Shown here one piece after another: positions 1 to 9,319 of a stretch of DNA of 64,000 nucleotides. How positions within the stretch are numbered: the first letter of the stretch is position 1; each line of letters begins with the position of its first letter. The notes below the pieces were generated by a model, which saw nothing but the letters and a program-made list of their open reading frames with translations, was not told the origin of the DNA and searched no databases. The translations under genes and the position numbers were made by a program. The DNA is from Methylobacterium nodulans ORS 2060 (GTDB lineage: Bacteria > Pseudomonadota > Alphaproteobacteria > Rhizobiales > Beijerinckiaceae), in the NCBI RefSeq assembly GCF_000022085.1, contig NC_011892.1:1-64000 (forward strand), given 5' to 3'.

Positions 1-120
1 CGCACACACTTGCGACGAACCGCGCGATTGATCGATGCGCCTATGTCGGTTATTGTGGCGGCCAAGATATCACAAAAGGATGTCGGCTTCGCTCCAGCCC
101 AAAAATCAGAGGAGGCAACC

Positions 121-657
121 ATGAAATCACGATTGCTTGCTTCCGCACCGTCAGGCGTCGCCCTAGCCTTGTTTGCCGCCTGCCCCGTCTCAGCCCAAGA
201 AGGATGCAAGATGAGTTGGGAAGCTTCAGCGGCCAACTCGACGTACACCAAACAACAAGTCTTGGATGTCGGGGACGTGCCCGGTCATCAGCTCCGTATC
301 TACGAGCTGCACCGCACCTTTCCGAGCGACAAACCCAACTGCGAAGGTCTGAAGCGTGTCGAGCAGTGGTCTCGCGGACTTACCGACTACACCGACGGCA
401 ACGGATCGCTGTCAGGGTATACAGTCACCATCCTGGAGAATGGCGATAAGATATTTGGCAAGGTTTCCGGGACCAGCCAGACCACGACCAATAGCGATGG
501 ATCGAAAACGAGCACCTTTACGGGCGTCGTTACGTATACGGGCGGCACGGGCAAGTACCAGCGCGTCAGGGGTATCCAGCGGGACATCATCGCCTTCGAC
601 CTGGAAAAGAACTTCAATCAGCAGCGAGCCGAGGCCGAGTATTGGTTCGAGAAGTAG
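121..657 (+). CDS. Secreted hypothetical protein (178 aa)
   Basis: The start is the ATG at 121 because GGAGG lies just upstream (about 111-115) and the first 24 residues form a signal peptide (basic MKSR, hydrophobic core, then a VSAQ-like cleavage site). The mature part contains many Thr/Ser/Gly and alternating beta-type sequence, with a GKVSGTS...TGVVTYTGGTG stretch. This resembles small secreted beta-barrel proteins in which a GTGKY(Q/A)G turn is common, but no named family is assigned. It probably acts in the periplasm. It ends in TAG and stands alone; the next 570 bases hold repeats only. Confidence 0.75.
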   Translation: MKSRLLASAPSGVALALFAACPVSAQEGCKMSWEASAANSTYTKQQVLDVGDVPGHQLRIYELHRTFPSDKPNCEGLKRVEQWSRGLTDYTDGNGSLSGYTVTILENGDKIFGKVSGTSQTTTNSDGSKTSTFTGVVTYTGGTGKYQRVRGIQRDIIAFDLEKNFNQQRAEAEYWFEK

Positions 658-872
658 CGGCCAGCGGCAGCTGCGCTACCGCCTGGTCGGTGGTTCGCAA
701 GCTCAGTTTGCCGCGATCTCCGGCCATACAGCGATCCAATAGACACGGCTTGCCTATCGCTGAGGCCTTGGGTGATCCCTCCCGCCGCCGTCAACATCGC
801 GCCATCGGCCTCGGTCGGAGTTCGCCGATCATCTCCAACATACGGTGAAGACGCGGGCGTATCCGACGAGCA

Positions 873-935
873 TGTCAGGATAGTGCCACGCGAGCATATT
901 CCTGACAGTAGTTTTCCTGACACGGTTTCCTGACA
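873..935. repeat. Iterated TGTCAGGA motif, IS end-like
   Basis: The octamer TCCTGACA occurs at 900-907, 915-922 and 928-935, and its complement TGTCAGGA at 873-880. Spacings are 13-15 bp, and the same octamer closes the inverted repeat at 1140-1147. Terminal arrays of short repeats beginning TGT are typical of IS21-family ends, so this is probably the end of a lost IS. No transposase remains. Confidence 0.5.
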
Positions 936-991
936 TCCGCCACCGCGCCGCGCTCTCGCGTCAACTGCGTCAGCCGAGGCGGTTTCCGGCA

Positions 992-1147
992 TGTCCAGAA
1001 AACGGTCGGATACTGTTGGCGAATTCGGGTGGCTCTTCGGCCGGGCGTCTGGCGCGGCCATTGCACAGGCGTGAGGCCGGTCCCGTCACGGGCTCCGCGG
1101 CGGGCCTGATCGGAATTCGCCAACAGTATCCGGTCGTTTTCCTGACA
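992..1147. mobile_element. MITE-like element bounded by 35-bp inverted repeats
   Basis: Positions 992-1026 and 1113-1147 are inverted repeats of 35 bp with 31 matches, sharing the core CGGATACTGTTGGCGAATTC. The 86-bp interior has no coding potential. The outer ends carry TGTC(A/C)(A/G)GAAAAC, matching the iterated octamers nearby. No target duplication is obvious, so this may be the joined ends of a deleted IS rather than a true MITE. Confidence 0.5.
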
Positions 1148-1227
1148 GTCAGAGGCTGTCTGCCGGTTGCCGCTCAATCTTCTGGAATGCGCCACGAGTG
1201 CTAGTGCCGGCACTGGCTCGTCGTTCG

Positions 1228-2676
1228 TCAGCGATGTGCCTCCCCGGCGGTCACCGGTCGCAGTGGGGCTGGTCCCTGCACGCCGAAATGATCGGCGAGC
1301 TGAGCCCCCGTGTAGCTCTCGGTGAAGCTGTCGGGCTTCTCCGGTAGCATCGTGGCGTTCCAGGCACGCCAGGACGCTTCCATCCGGGCGAAATCCTCCG
1401 GCCGGCGCGCCTTGAGGTTGGCCCGCTCCAGCGGATCAGCGACGACGTCGAACAGGAAGGTGTTGTCGCGGATCTTGAGGTACTTGAGGTCGCCCTCGCG
1501 CAGTGCCGCCTGGGCGTTGGCCCGGTAGCGCCAGTAGAAGCTGCGCGGGCGCTCGGCCGCCTCCCCGGTGAGGATCGGCAGGAGGTCAATGCCGTCCGGC
1601 GGGTAGACCGGGTCGGGGCTCGCGCCCGCGGCGGCGAGCAGGGTCGGCAGCCAGTCCATCGTGATCATCGGCTGGGCCGAAACGACGCCCGCCGGCAGCC
1701 GCCGCGGCCACGACACGATCGCCGGGATGCGCAGGCCGCCCTCCAGCAGCTCAGTCTTGCGCCCAGTGAAGGGCCACGTGTCGGAGAAGCGCTCGCCGCC
1801 GTTGTCGCTCGTGAACACCACGATGGTGTCCTGCGCAATCCCGTGCTGCTCCAGGGCATCGAGCACGCGACCGATCTGGGCATCCATCTCGGCGACGATG
1901 CGGTGATAAGTGGCCTGGGTGCCGCCGTCAAAGTGGCGCAGGTTGCTCCCGGCGATGCGCCGCGACTCGGCCTCATCCTCGGGCGTCTCCCACGGCCAGT
2001 GCGGCGCGTTGAAGTGCAGGCTCAGGAAGAACGGGCGCCCGGCGCGGACGGCCGTCCCGATGGTTTCCACGGCCCGGCGCCCGATGAGATGAGTGGCGTA
2101 GCCGACCTCCTCGACGCGCACGTCGCCGTCCCAGAGGTCTGGCTTGTCGTCCGTCCCACGGTGGCTGAAGTAGTCGATGGTGCCGCCGCGAAAGCCCCAG
2201 AAGGTGTCGTAGCCCCGCTGCAGCGGCCCGAACTTGGCCACGCTGCCGAGGTGCCACTTGCCGACAAGGGCCGTCCGGTAGCCGGCCCGGCGCAGCAGGC
2301 CCGGCAGGGTCGGGTGCTCGGCGGGCAGGCCGCCGGTGAAGCGGGTCGTGACCGGCTCCTCCAGGCCGACCGGCAGGCGGTACTGGTAGCGTCCAGTGAT
2401 CAGCGCCGTGCGGGTCGCCGAGCACACCGCCGAGTTGGCGTAGCCTTGCGTGAACCGCACGCCCCGGGCGGCGATCCGGTCGATGTGCGGCGTCTTGAGG
2501 TCGGGACGCCCGTAGCAGCCGACATCGGCATAGCCGAGGTCGTCCGCCATGATGAACACGATGTTGGGCGGGCCGGCCGCCCACGCCTCGCTCGGTCCAG
2601 TCAGCGCTGACGCGGCCGCCCCCGCAGCCGCACTCCCGAGCACGTGTCTGCGCGTGACACCCCTACGCTCCATCAT
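1228..2676 (-). CDS. Tat-exported sulfatase (arylsulfatase family)
   Basis: 482 residues, a normal length for type I sulfatases. The N-terminus has a twin-arginine signal (RRHVLG, residues 9-14, followed by an Ala-rich hydrophobic stretch), so the folded enzyme is sent to the periplasm. Family marks are clear: metal ligands D45-D46, the formylglycine motif C85-S-A-T-R89, GKWHLG at 139-144, and DNGG at 291-294. The cysteine type of active site needs a formylglycine-generating enzyme, which is not in this window. It hydrolyses sulfate esters; the substrate is unknown. It is monocistronic, and its upstream region carries two tandem CTTAATAAGAGAG copies. Confidence 0.9.
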   Translation of the reverse strand: MMERRGVTRRHVLGSAAAGAAASALTGPSEAWAAGPPNIVFIMADDLGYADVGCYGRPDLKTPHIDRIAARGVRFTQGYANSAVCSATRTALITGRYQYRLPVGLEEPVTTRFTGGLPAEHPTLPGLLRRAGYRTALVGKWHLGSVAKFGPLQRGYDTFWGFRGGTIDYFSHRGTDDKPDLWDGDVRVEEVGYATHLIGRRAVETIGTAVRAGRPFFLSLHFNAPHWPWETPEDEAESRRIAGSNLRHFDGGTQATYHRIVAEMDAQIGRVLDALEQHGIAQDTIVVFTSDNGGERFSDTWPFTGRKTELLEGGLRIPAIVSWPRRLPAGVVSAQPMITMDWLPTLLAAAGASPDPVYPPDGIDLLPILTGEAAERPRSFYWRYRANAQAALREGDLKYLKIRDNTFLFDVVADPLERANLKARRPEDFARMEASWRAWNATMLPEKPDSFTESYTGAQLADHFGVQGPAPLRPVTAGEAHR

Positions 2677-2690
2677 CGCACTCAGTCCGT

Positions 2691-2716
2691 CTTAATAAGA
2701 GAGCTTAATAAGAGAG
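2691..2716. repeat. Tandem 13-bp repeat upstream of the sulfatase gene
   Basis: CTTAATAAGAGAG occurs twice without a gap, at 2691-2703 and 2704-2716, 15 to 40 bp upstream of the sulfatase start. It is AT-rich within GC-rich surroundings. It may be a regulator site or replication slippage in the leader. Confidence 0.6.
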
Positions 2717-2780
2717 AATAAGCGGGCGGTTCCGGTGTTCTAGGCTGACCCCGAGATCATGCCGCTCGATGCAGGCGACT

Positions 2781-2960
2781 CTAGCCGTGCCTCAGCACCG
2801 CGAGGACGGCGTGAATGATGGTCGCGCCGCCGATCGGTGCGATGAACACGAGCAGCGCGTTCACGGCGATGAGCCACAGGAACACCCGCTCCTGGCGCTG
2901 CGTGAGTCGGGGCTCGCGGGGGGGCTCCCAGGGTGGTTTCCATCCTCCCTCGACGTACAT
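2781..2960 (-). CDS. Small inner-membrane protein (59 aa)
   Basis: Starting from the ATG at 2960, preceded by GAGTTGAGGACG, the product has a proline-rich N-terminus (KPPWEPPREP) and two hydrophobic segments, about residues 27-39 and 43-56, separated by a Pro-Ile-Gly-Gly turn. Length and pattern fit a hairpin membrane peptide. The function is not recognised. It lies downstream of the sulfatase start region on the same strand, but the gap of about 105 bp argues for separate expression. Confidence 0.55.
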   Translation of the reverse strand: MYVEGGWKPPWEPPREPRLTQRQERVFLWLIAVNALLVFIAPIGGATIIHAVLAVLRHG

Positions 2961-3386
2961 CGGCGTCCTCAACTCGGTCTCAATCCCCACGATCGAGCGG
3001 CCGGAGACAGTCATGCTAGCGCAGGGTGATGCGCCTCCGCCATGGGTCGAACACGGCCGAAACGTTCCGTCCGCTTCGGTAGGCGTCGTTGCCAGGGCTG
3101 CCCTTCCGCTCCCGGTCAAATTCGGACTTTAAGGCAAGCACGGCCCAACGTCACAGACGGGTCGAGGCTGTGTGAAAACGGCTGCCGCCCGGGAGCTTGT
3201 AGAACGATCTCCTCGGCATCAAATGATGGCGAAGGGCGAGATCACATATATTTCTACACGCCGGCCATCTTGGAGAAGATTTTACTATGCCATCCAGGCG
3301 ATGCGCCGTTTTCACACGACCTCTTTGAATTGTGAGAAGGCGGGCTTGGGGCTGGTTCCAGAAGCCGCGCTTATGCGAACGGGAAA
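2961..3386. other. No gene seen
   Basis: I see no frame with a ribosome binding site or protein-like composition, and no clear repeat. It ends at the target duplication of the first IS66 copy. Confidence 0.4.
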
Positions 3387-3394
3387 CGATCAGC

Positions 3395-4758
3395 GTATTT
3401 ACCCACGCCCGTGACAGCGGGGGTTAGGCGCCGAGAGTCTTGAGGATCGTGCCGAAAAGGTGCCAGCACCCGACAGACGGGCTGTGTCGACGACCGTGCG
3501 CACGTCGGCCTCGCCTTCGGCCGCCCACATCGCCCGATAGCCGTTCGTCACCTTCCGCTGCACCACCGCCGGGCGCAGGGCCCGCTTACAGCCGTTGTTT
3601 GTGACCGCGACCTGGCCGGGATGGGCGAGGAAGACCAGAAGCTGGTCGCGCGCACGGCCGATCTTGGCCTGCAAGGCTCGCGTCAGGTCGCAGCGGCTTG
3701 GGACGGCCAGGATCTCGGCCAGCCGCCGCTCCAGCGTCCGGCGCTTGGCCGCCAAGGTTGAAGCGGCGAGATCCGTGACGCGCTCCGCCAAGCTGAACAC
3801 GGATCCCAGCCACAGCTGCAGGCGCAGCGGCACGGGATCCTCGCTGGCCTCGACCGCATAAGCGATGTCGCGCACCAGATGCGCCAGGCAGGTTGGGTGG
3901 CGCACGCCATGGCCTTGCTGCGCCGTGGAGCGGTCCGACAGCCACACCGCGGGCCGGTGCCCGTCCATCATCTCTCGGATGACGCAGGCCACCCGCGTCG
4001 GGGCGGCGTGATGGACCACCGCATCAGCCGAGTGGAAGCCCCAATGGTAGCTGTTCGTGCCCTCGATGCGCACGCCAGTCTCGTCTGAGGCGACGACCGC
4101 AGCCCGGCGCAGCGCCGACACGGCCGCCGCGCGGCCGGGCCGGAACCGCCCTTGCGCGCGGCGGAGCAGATTCATCAGGCCGCCCTGGCTGAGCGTCAGC
4201 CCGAACAGGTCCGCCAACAGGGCCTGTAGCCGCTCGTAGGACAGCGCCTGGAAGGTCTTCAGGTAGACAGCCACCGCGTGCAGGCGCGGGCCAAACGGGG
4301 TGCCGCGCGCGGCCTGCGGCACCGGAGCGAGGACCCGTGCACCACAGGCGAGACAGCGCACGGCCAGTTGCTGGTGTTGGGTGACGACTGGCGCGACCTC
4401 GGGCAGCTCGATCCGCTCGGACAAGCTGACGATCTCGGCCGGAAGGTCCGGAGCCAACACGCCTCCACCGCAGGAGCAGTGACCCGGGCGATGCGCGACC
4501 ACCTCATCCGGGATCTGGCTGCTCACCCGACTGTGCCCCTCGTGACCCGGCTTGGCGCCGCCAGGTTTGGCCTGCTCGCGCCGCTCCTTGCGATCGGTCG
4601 AGGGCGGCGTGGAGGAGGTGCGCGAGGTCTTGTCTGGGCGCTGCAGCCGCAGCACCAGCTCGATCAGCTCCGCCTTGCTCAGGCGCTCAAGCTCGCGGCG
4701 GCCCATCCCACGAGGGAAGCAGCGAAATCCACCCCGCGCAAGCGGCGTGGGTAATTAC
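3395..4758 (-). mobile_element. IS66-family element, copy 1 (single-gene type), inactivated
   Basis: The ends are GTATTTACCCACGC (3395 on) and, inverted, GTAATTACCCACGC (to 4758). Both are flanked by the exact 8-bp duplication CGATCAGC at 3387-3394 and 4759-4766, as expected for IS66. The element is 1364 bp with only the large transposase gene and no tnpA or tnpB, like the ISBst12 subgroup. The left terminal repeat has one changed base (GTAT for GTAA) and the transposase is damaged. Confidence 0.9.
3399..4706 (-). pseudogene. IS66-family transposase, catalytic Glu lost and frameshifted
   Basis: The frame (435 codons) aligns throughout with the intact copy at 12244-13524: N-terminal leucine-zipper-like segment, zinc-finger region, first catalytic Asp in SDETGVRI (about residue 208) and second in LSDR (about 258). 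Three lesions stand out. The third catalytic residue is Lys (codon at 3585-3587, NNGCKRALRP) where copy 2 has Glu374. One zinc-finger Cys is lost (HCSCG for HCPCC). Near 3455-3458 the reading frame has shifted, so the conserved tail ending in a Gly-Ala-stop is read out of frame and replaced by about 18 unrelated residues. It should not be able to transpose itself. Confidence 0.88.
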
Positions 4759-4928
4759 CGATCAGCAGCTGTGATCAGGGGCGAAGGTCCGCTGTCCAGT
4801 GACGAGCGGCCATTCCGACGGCACCGGACGAAGGTCTGCAAGTGGCGCGTTGCCGATAGACCAGCGCCCCTACCCCTCCGAACAGCAGCGTGGCGCATCT
4901 GACGAGTTCCTCACCTCAGGAGTTCGTC

Positions 4929-5558
4929 ATGACCAAAACCTCAACCGTCGAGACCAGCCCTCGCGTGCCTTGGAACCGTGGCCGTCTTGTCGGTCCCAAG
5001 CCGCCGCTCAAGCCCAAGAACATCTGGGCCCTGCGCACCCGCCTACAGCTTGCCAACCGCACGCGCGATCTCGCCCTCTTCCACCTCGCCGTGGACAGCA
5101 AGCTGCGCGGTTGCGATCTCGTGCAGTTGCGCGTGACTGATGTTCACCTCGGCGATGCGGTCCGACTGCGAACCACCGTCGCTCAGCAGAAGACCGGCCG
5201 GCCCGTGCCGTTCGAGATCACCGAGCCAACGCGCGAGGCCCTGACGACGTGGCTGGCCAATCGCAATCTGAGAGCAGGCCATTGGCTGTTTCCGAGCCGC
5301 AGCCGGCGAGGTGAGCACCTTACCACACGCTAGTACAGCCGACTGGTGGACCGCTGGGTGGCCCTGATAGGTCTTGATCCGTCGGCCTACGGCACGCACA
5401 GCTTGCGTCGGACGAAGGTGGCGCTGGTCTACAAGCGAAGGGGCAGCATCAGGGCCTGCCAGCTTCTGCTTGGGCATACGAAGCTGGAGAGCACGGTGCG
5501 GTATCTCGGCATAGAAGTGGATGATGCACTGATCCTGTCCGAGCAGACCGAGATCTGA
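4929..5558 (+). pseudogene. Tyrosine recombinase/integrase with an amber stop
   Basis: The ATG at 4929 (AGGAG 7 bp upstream) opens a frame of 134 codons that stops at TAG 5331-5333 and then continues in the same frame to 5558. Together they make about 209 residues of a compact phage-type integrase. The first catalytic Arg lies in SKLRGCDL, the HxxR box is GTHSLRR, the second His is in GHTKLES and the nucleophile is in VRYLGI. The last three sit after the stop, so the upstream product alone would be inactive. Relatives would be expected to have Gln at the stop, a CAG to TAG change. Remnant of an integrated element. Confidence 0.85.
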
Positions 5559-5581
5559 GGCGACCGTCGCGGTGGGTAATG

Positions 5582-5606
5582 CCGCCGCGCTCCGAGAGCG
5601 TGGCGG
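5582..5606 (+). terminator. Hairpin downstream of integrase
   Basis: 11-bp stem with one mismatch: CCGCCGCGCTC (5582-5592) pairs with GAGCGTGGCGG (5596-5606) around a 3-base loop, followed by TTAAAC. It lies 24 bp after the integrase stop. The T tract is weak, so termination is plausible but not certain. The rest of 5607-5952 shows no gene. Confidence 0.45.
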
Positions 5607-5952
5607 TTAAACGGCTCTGAATGACCCCTCGCGGACGCGGACCCATGCGTCGCGCACCCAGCCGATGCCTCTCCCTGCCAGCGTAATGACCGCTAGCAAT
5701 CCAGCGAGACGGAGGCGCAACCCCGGCACTCTGAACCCGTTAGCGATCTGCCAACGGTTGGCGTTAGGGTTGCAATCCTCCCGCGAGGAGCGCACAGGCG
5801 GTTTCGCCGGCCCACAGGCGCCGGCTCCATCCACGGACATCCCTCATGTCAAGCGACAGTCGACAGACCGTGCCGCCCCGGGCTCAGGCAAGAGGCTGAT
5901 CGCTCAGCTCTCCTGCACTGGCCTGTTGGCGGCCGGTCGCACGGAGAGCTCC

Positions 5953-6288
5953 ATGACCAAGTTCATCACCAACCGGTTCGAGGCGCTGGCTGCCTGGATC
6001 TCGGACAATCTCGGCAGCCCCTACGCCTTCATGATCGCCTCCGCGACCGTGATCGTGTGGGCCCTCTCCGGGCCGTACTTCGGCTTCTCGGATACCTGGC
6101 AGCTCGTGATCAACACCAGCACGACCATCATCACCTTCCTGATGGTGTTCCTGCTCCAGAACACGGGCAACCGCACCATCAACGAGATGGAGGAGCGCCT
6201 GCGCGAGATGGAGCAGGTGAACCGCGAGATCCTGCACGAGCTGCGCCGGCAGCAGGGCTTCAAGCCGGACATCCGCGAAGTGGCTTGA
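5953..6288 (+). CDS. Low-affinity iron permease family protein (111 aa)
   Basis: The ATG at 5953 follows GGAGAG. The sequence matches the bacterial form of the low-affinity iron permease family (Pfam PF04120): a first membrane helix (about residues 20-40) ending in WALSGP, the signature GFSDTWQLVINTSTTIITFLMVFLLQNTGNR (about 42-72, second helix), then an amphipathic charged helix rich in Glu/Arg, likely a coiled coil. Bacterial members are much shorter than yeast Fet4, and their transport role is inferred from homology only. A hairpin at 6417-6440 may end the transcript. Confidence 0.85.
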   Translation: MTKFITNRFEALAAWISDNLGSPYAFMIASATVIVWALSGPYFGFSDTWQLVINTSTTIITFLMVFLLQNTGNRTINEMEERLREMEQVNREILHELRRQQGFKPDIREVA

Positions 6289-6416
6289 GCAGAGGGCCTG
6301 GGCTACCTGTCGCGTCTTGCGACGGACGAGCCTGCTCTCCCCAAAATGGCGGGTGCCGCCGTGCGGGAAACTGTGCTCCTCTGCTGAGGTCTTCTAACCT
6401 GAGATCGAACCTCCAG

Positions 6417-6447
6417 CCCGCCCGGTCTTGCCGCGGCGGGTTTCTCT
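6417..6447 (+). terminator. Rho-independent-like terminator
   Basis: The arms CCCGCCCGG (6417-6425) and CCGCGGCGGG (6431-6440, one bulged base) form a GC-rich stem, followed by TTTCTCTT. It lies 130 bp after the iron permease gene. Nothing else is seen between 6289 and 6626. Confidence 0.5.
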
Positions 6448-6626
6448 TGCTCCACGTCCAGGCCCTCGCCGAACAGCATCGCTCGTCTCGCGTTTCAGCA
6501 ACGCATCGAGATCGGGAGGGTAAGGTCACGCGCCGGAAGCTTCGCCACGTGGCATCTTCCATGCAGCGTACCGGATGGTCGCGAACTGGAAGAACAGGAA
6601 CGCCAGCGTCGCCTGCTGGGCGATCC

Positions 6627-7031
6627 TCATCTCCTCCGGCTCGCCGTCGCCTTGTTGTAGATCAGCTCGCAGGACTGGCCTGTCTGGTCGAGGCGGGTCT
6701 CGGTCCACATGAGCTGTATCGTGATCAGGCCGGGGACGTGGGTGACCTCATAGCCGCCGATCTTGTGAACAGGCCCGGAGTCGGTGGACCAGGTCTTCTC
6801 CACGCCCTCCTCCTCCACCTGGACATCGCCGTGTCCGGCGGCATGGCCGCGGGTCTTCGTGCCCGGTCGCGAGAAGGTGAAGTTGAAGGTGAAGCGGCGA
6901 GGTGCGCGGATCGGGATCAGCTCGATCAGGCGGTGTGCATCGGAGATGGCAAAGGTCGGCTCATCCGCGACGAGCCGATCAAGGATCGCATTCGCTTCGA
7001 GACGCTCGGCAAGGGTCATCTGGGCGGTCAC
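6627..7031 (-). CDS. Hypothetical protein (134 aa)
   Basis: The ATG at 7031 has GGAGAG 7-12 bp upstream. The N-terminal half (TLAERLEANAILDRLVADEP) looks like a helical, acidic start of a soluble protein; the middle is beta-rich, and no membrane segment or signal is present. The last dozen residues (NKATASRRR) look unlike the rest, so the 3' end may be altered. No family is recognised. Between this gene and 7375 there is no further gene. Confidence 0.5.
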   Translation of the reverse strand: MTAQMTLAERLEANAILDRLVADEPTFAISDAHRLIELIPIRAPRRFTFNFTFSRPGTKTRGHAAGHGDVQVEEEGVEKTWSTDSGPVHKIGGYEVTHVPGLITIQLMWTETRLDQTGQSCELIYNKATASRRR

Positions 7032-7374
7032 GGCGCACTCTCTCCATGAGCGACCGCGGCAAGGCTAATCCGATGAGGCGGCAGGCTCGACGGGGAAGAA
7101 GCCGCCTATGGTCATGACGGCGATGTGGTATCAGGGGGAAGTGAGGACGGCGGTGGGCTAGACCGCCGCCCTCGGTTTCACAGAGCCCTTACCAGATCAG
7201 CGGGAAGGCGGTGTGGAGATAGACCCTCCAGCCGCCTTCCTTCATGCAGGGCCCCGGTCTGGCAGATCCTTCGAGCGAGGTGGAGACCGCGGTGCGCTTC
7301 GCTGGTGAGCCGAAGGCGGGTGGATGCACGCGGAGGTCATTCCGAGACTCCGTGTGTGACGAGTGGGGCGTAGC

Positions 7375-7815
7375 ATGTCCTTAATCAGCATCACCCGCCT
7401 ACGGGTACGCTCGATCCGCTTCCTACCAGCGTTCGCCCTCCACGTGCTGCGCTCTCGCAATCAGGTCCGTCATGCGCCGGGCTTCCAGGGTGGCTCGCTA
7501 TTGCTCGACTGGGGGTGGGCCTTCTGGACCATGACGGCCTGGGACACCGAGGAGAACATGCGCCGCTACATGACCACTGGCGCGCATCGCATCGTGATGC
7601 CTTACCTGCTCGACTGGTGCGATGAGGCGTCCGTTGTGCATTGGACACAACCGGAGACCACCCTGCCATCCTGGGCCGAGGCTGACCGGCGGATGCGTGA
7701 GAGCGGGCGACCGTCCAAGGTGCGTAACCCCAGTCCCCAACACGCGACGCTGACCTATCGAGGACCGCGCTTCACAAGGGGTGGACCTATCAGGCCAGCC
7801 GCCTGCTCGAACTGA
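7375..7815 (+). CDS. Dimeric alpha/beta-barrel monooxygenase-like protein
   Basis: 146 residues from the ATG at 7375. The pattern MSLISITRLRVRS, then a Trp-rich block (WGWAFWTMTAWDTEENMRRYM), then H-R-x-x-M-P-x-L-x-x-W-C-D-E-A, is that of small proteins related to antibiotic biosynthesis monooxygenase/DUF3291-type ferredoxin-like folds. The conserved core ends at about residue 95 (ASVVHW). The following 50 residues are of low complexity and may be tail sequence or read-through of a junction. The biochemical role is unknown. Confidence 0.6.
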   Translation: MSLISITRLRVRSIRFLPAFALHVLRSRNQVRHAPGFQGGSLLLDWGWAFWTMTAWDTEENMRRYMTTGAHRIVMPYLLDWCDEASVVHWTQPETTLPSWAEADRRMRESGRPSKVRNPSPQHATLTYRGPRFTRGGPIRPAACSN

Positions 7816-7849
7816 GACGTCCCACCCCGCACGAAACTAATTTCGCACC

Positions 7850-8044
7850 TCAGGCGATTTCGCCCCCCAAGAGCCGGTAGACGCTCGCCCGCCCGATCTT
7901 CATGCGCTTCGCGATCGCGGCCGGACCCAGCCCCTCCGCCTTGAGCACCCGGACCTGCGCCGCGTCGATCGAGGGCGGCCGGCCCTTGTAGATCCCCTCG
8001 GCCTTGGCGATGGCCTCCAGCTGGCGCTCTCGGCGGAGGTTGTC
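7850..8044 (-). pseudogene. Serine resolvase, C-terminal fragment
   Basis: The minus-strand frame reads RERQLEAIAKAEGIYKGRPP, then an HTH segment ending in IGRASVYRLLGGEIA and a stop at 7850. This is the C-terminal DNA-binding tail of Tn3/invertase-type serine recombinases. A TAG immediately upstream (about 8045) and the absence of the catalytic domain show a 5'-truncated relic. Between 8045 and 8487 no gene is convincing. Confidence 0.7.
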
Positions 8045-8487
8045 CTACAGCGGTCCGGCCCTGATCGCCTGCCAGGCACAATCGTCTGGCTTGGAGGGGC
8101 AAGGGCAGGGAGGGGGCGCCTACGCGCGACCCGGAAGACCGGCTTTAGCTCGTAACCGGCCGTTCGCCCCCAGCTGCTAGTGGTCCAAATCTGACGCTTG
8201 GTACCCACTCAGGAGGGCCGCTCAGGGTGGAGAGTGGGCCTCAGTAACCTCACACCAAGCGGACGTTCGAGCCGCGAACGACGTCTCGCATCCGCGTCGT
8301 CGTTCAGAAGCTGCGCCTGCGACGCCTGCCATGTGGAGCCAACCGGACGTGGTCTGAGCCGACGGGCTGAGCGCTCTCACCCTCCGGCCGCGAGCGCGAC
8401 CGCATCGGCGCCCGCGGAGAGGCGCATGGGCAGGTCAGACCGCGGAGAGTTGCACGAGGTCGGGCGAGGAGCGCAGCCGACGCATCG

Positions 8488-8964
8488 TCATCCGCGCCGG
8501 GCCGCCTCGATCGCCGCGACGTCGATCTTGCGCATGGTCATCATGGCCGTGAAGGCGCGTTTCGCCGCCTCGCCGCCGGCCGCCATCGCGGCGGTGAGCA
8601 CGCGCGGCGTGATCTGCCACGAGATGCCCCAGCGATCCTTGCACCAGCCGCAGGCGCTTTCCTGTCCGCCGTTGCCGACGATCGCGTTCCACAGACGATC
8701 CGTCTCCGCTTGGTCGTCCGTGGCGATCTGGAACGAGAAGGCCTCGTTGTGCTGGAAGACGGGCCCGCCGTTCAGGCCGATGCACGGGATGCCAGCCACC
8801 GTGAACTCGACCGTCAGCACGTCGCCCGCCTTTCCCGACGGGTAGTCGGCCGGCGCCCGGTGGACGGCCCCCATCGCGCTCTCTGGGAAAGTCTCGACGT
8901 AGAAGCGGGCGGCAGCCTCGGCGTCTTTGTCGTACCAGAGGCAGATCGTGTTCTTGGCGACCAT
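8488..8964 (-). CDS. VOC/PhnB-like glyoxalase-superfamily protein (158 aa)
   Basis: The start at 8964 is set by a strong AGGAGG 6 bp upstream. The sequence shows the hallmarks of the PhnB-like/3-demethylubiquinone methyltransferase-like VOC group (PF06983): ICLWYDKDAEAAARFYVETFP at 8-28, VLTVEFTVAGIPCIGLNGGP, SFQIATDDQAETDRLWNAIV, and CGWCKDRWGISWQITP. Two beta-alpha-beta-beta-beta modules are expected; members are small metal-binding or resistance-type proteins of mostly unknown substrate. It stands alone, with IS or recombinase debris on both sides. Confidence 0.88.
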   Translation of the reverse strand: MVAKNTICLWYDKDAEAAARFYVETFPESAMGAVHRAPADYPSGKAGDVLTVEFTVAGIPCIGLNGGPVFQHNEAFSFQIATDDQAETDRLWNAIVGNGGQESACGWCKDRWGISWQITPRVLTAAMAAGGEAAKRAFTAMMTMRKIDVAAIEAARRG

Positions 8965-9319
8965 GGTGGCTCCTCCCTCGCGCTGCCGGCGACCGGGCAT
9001 CGCCTTCGACCCGCATGGATGCTGTAACAGCATGAGATGAACGATAGACGAAGATGGCCCCGCCGCCGGCTTCTGCCGGGCGGACGAGGCCATCTCCACG
9101 TCGGCCTCTGTTGATCCGGGTCGTTGCCCGGCCGCCTCGGGTTCTGCCTCCCAGCCCCGAAGTCATGAAGGCAGCATGCAGGGCAATCTTGAACCGTCAG
9201 CTAAGAAGCGCGGTGAACGTCCAGGCCAGGAACCTTGACGAAGCCTTGCCGACCTCTCGGCCCTACTCTGAGGCCGCAGCCTTGCGCGGCCGGCCGCGGC
9301 CCTTCTTCAGCCCCGCAGG

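Larger units (their letters stand above)
658..1227. other. Non-coding stretch with IS-end repeats only
   Basis: No credible reading frame is seen here. Besides the repeats listed separately, 1175-1198 is matched in inverted orientation by 56492-56516 (GTGGCGCATTCC core), so similar mobile-element scraps occur far apart in the window. Confidence 0.5.
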
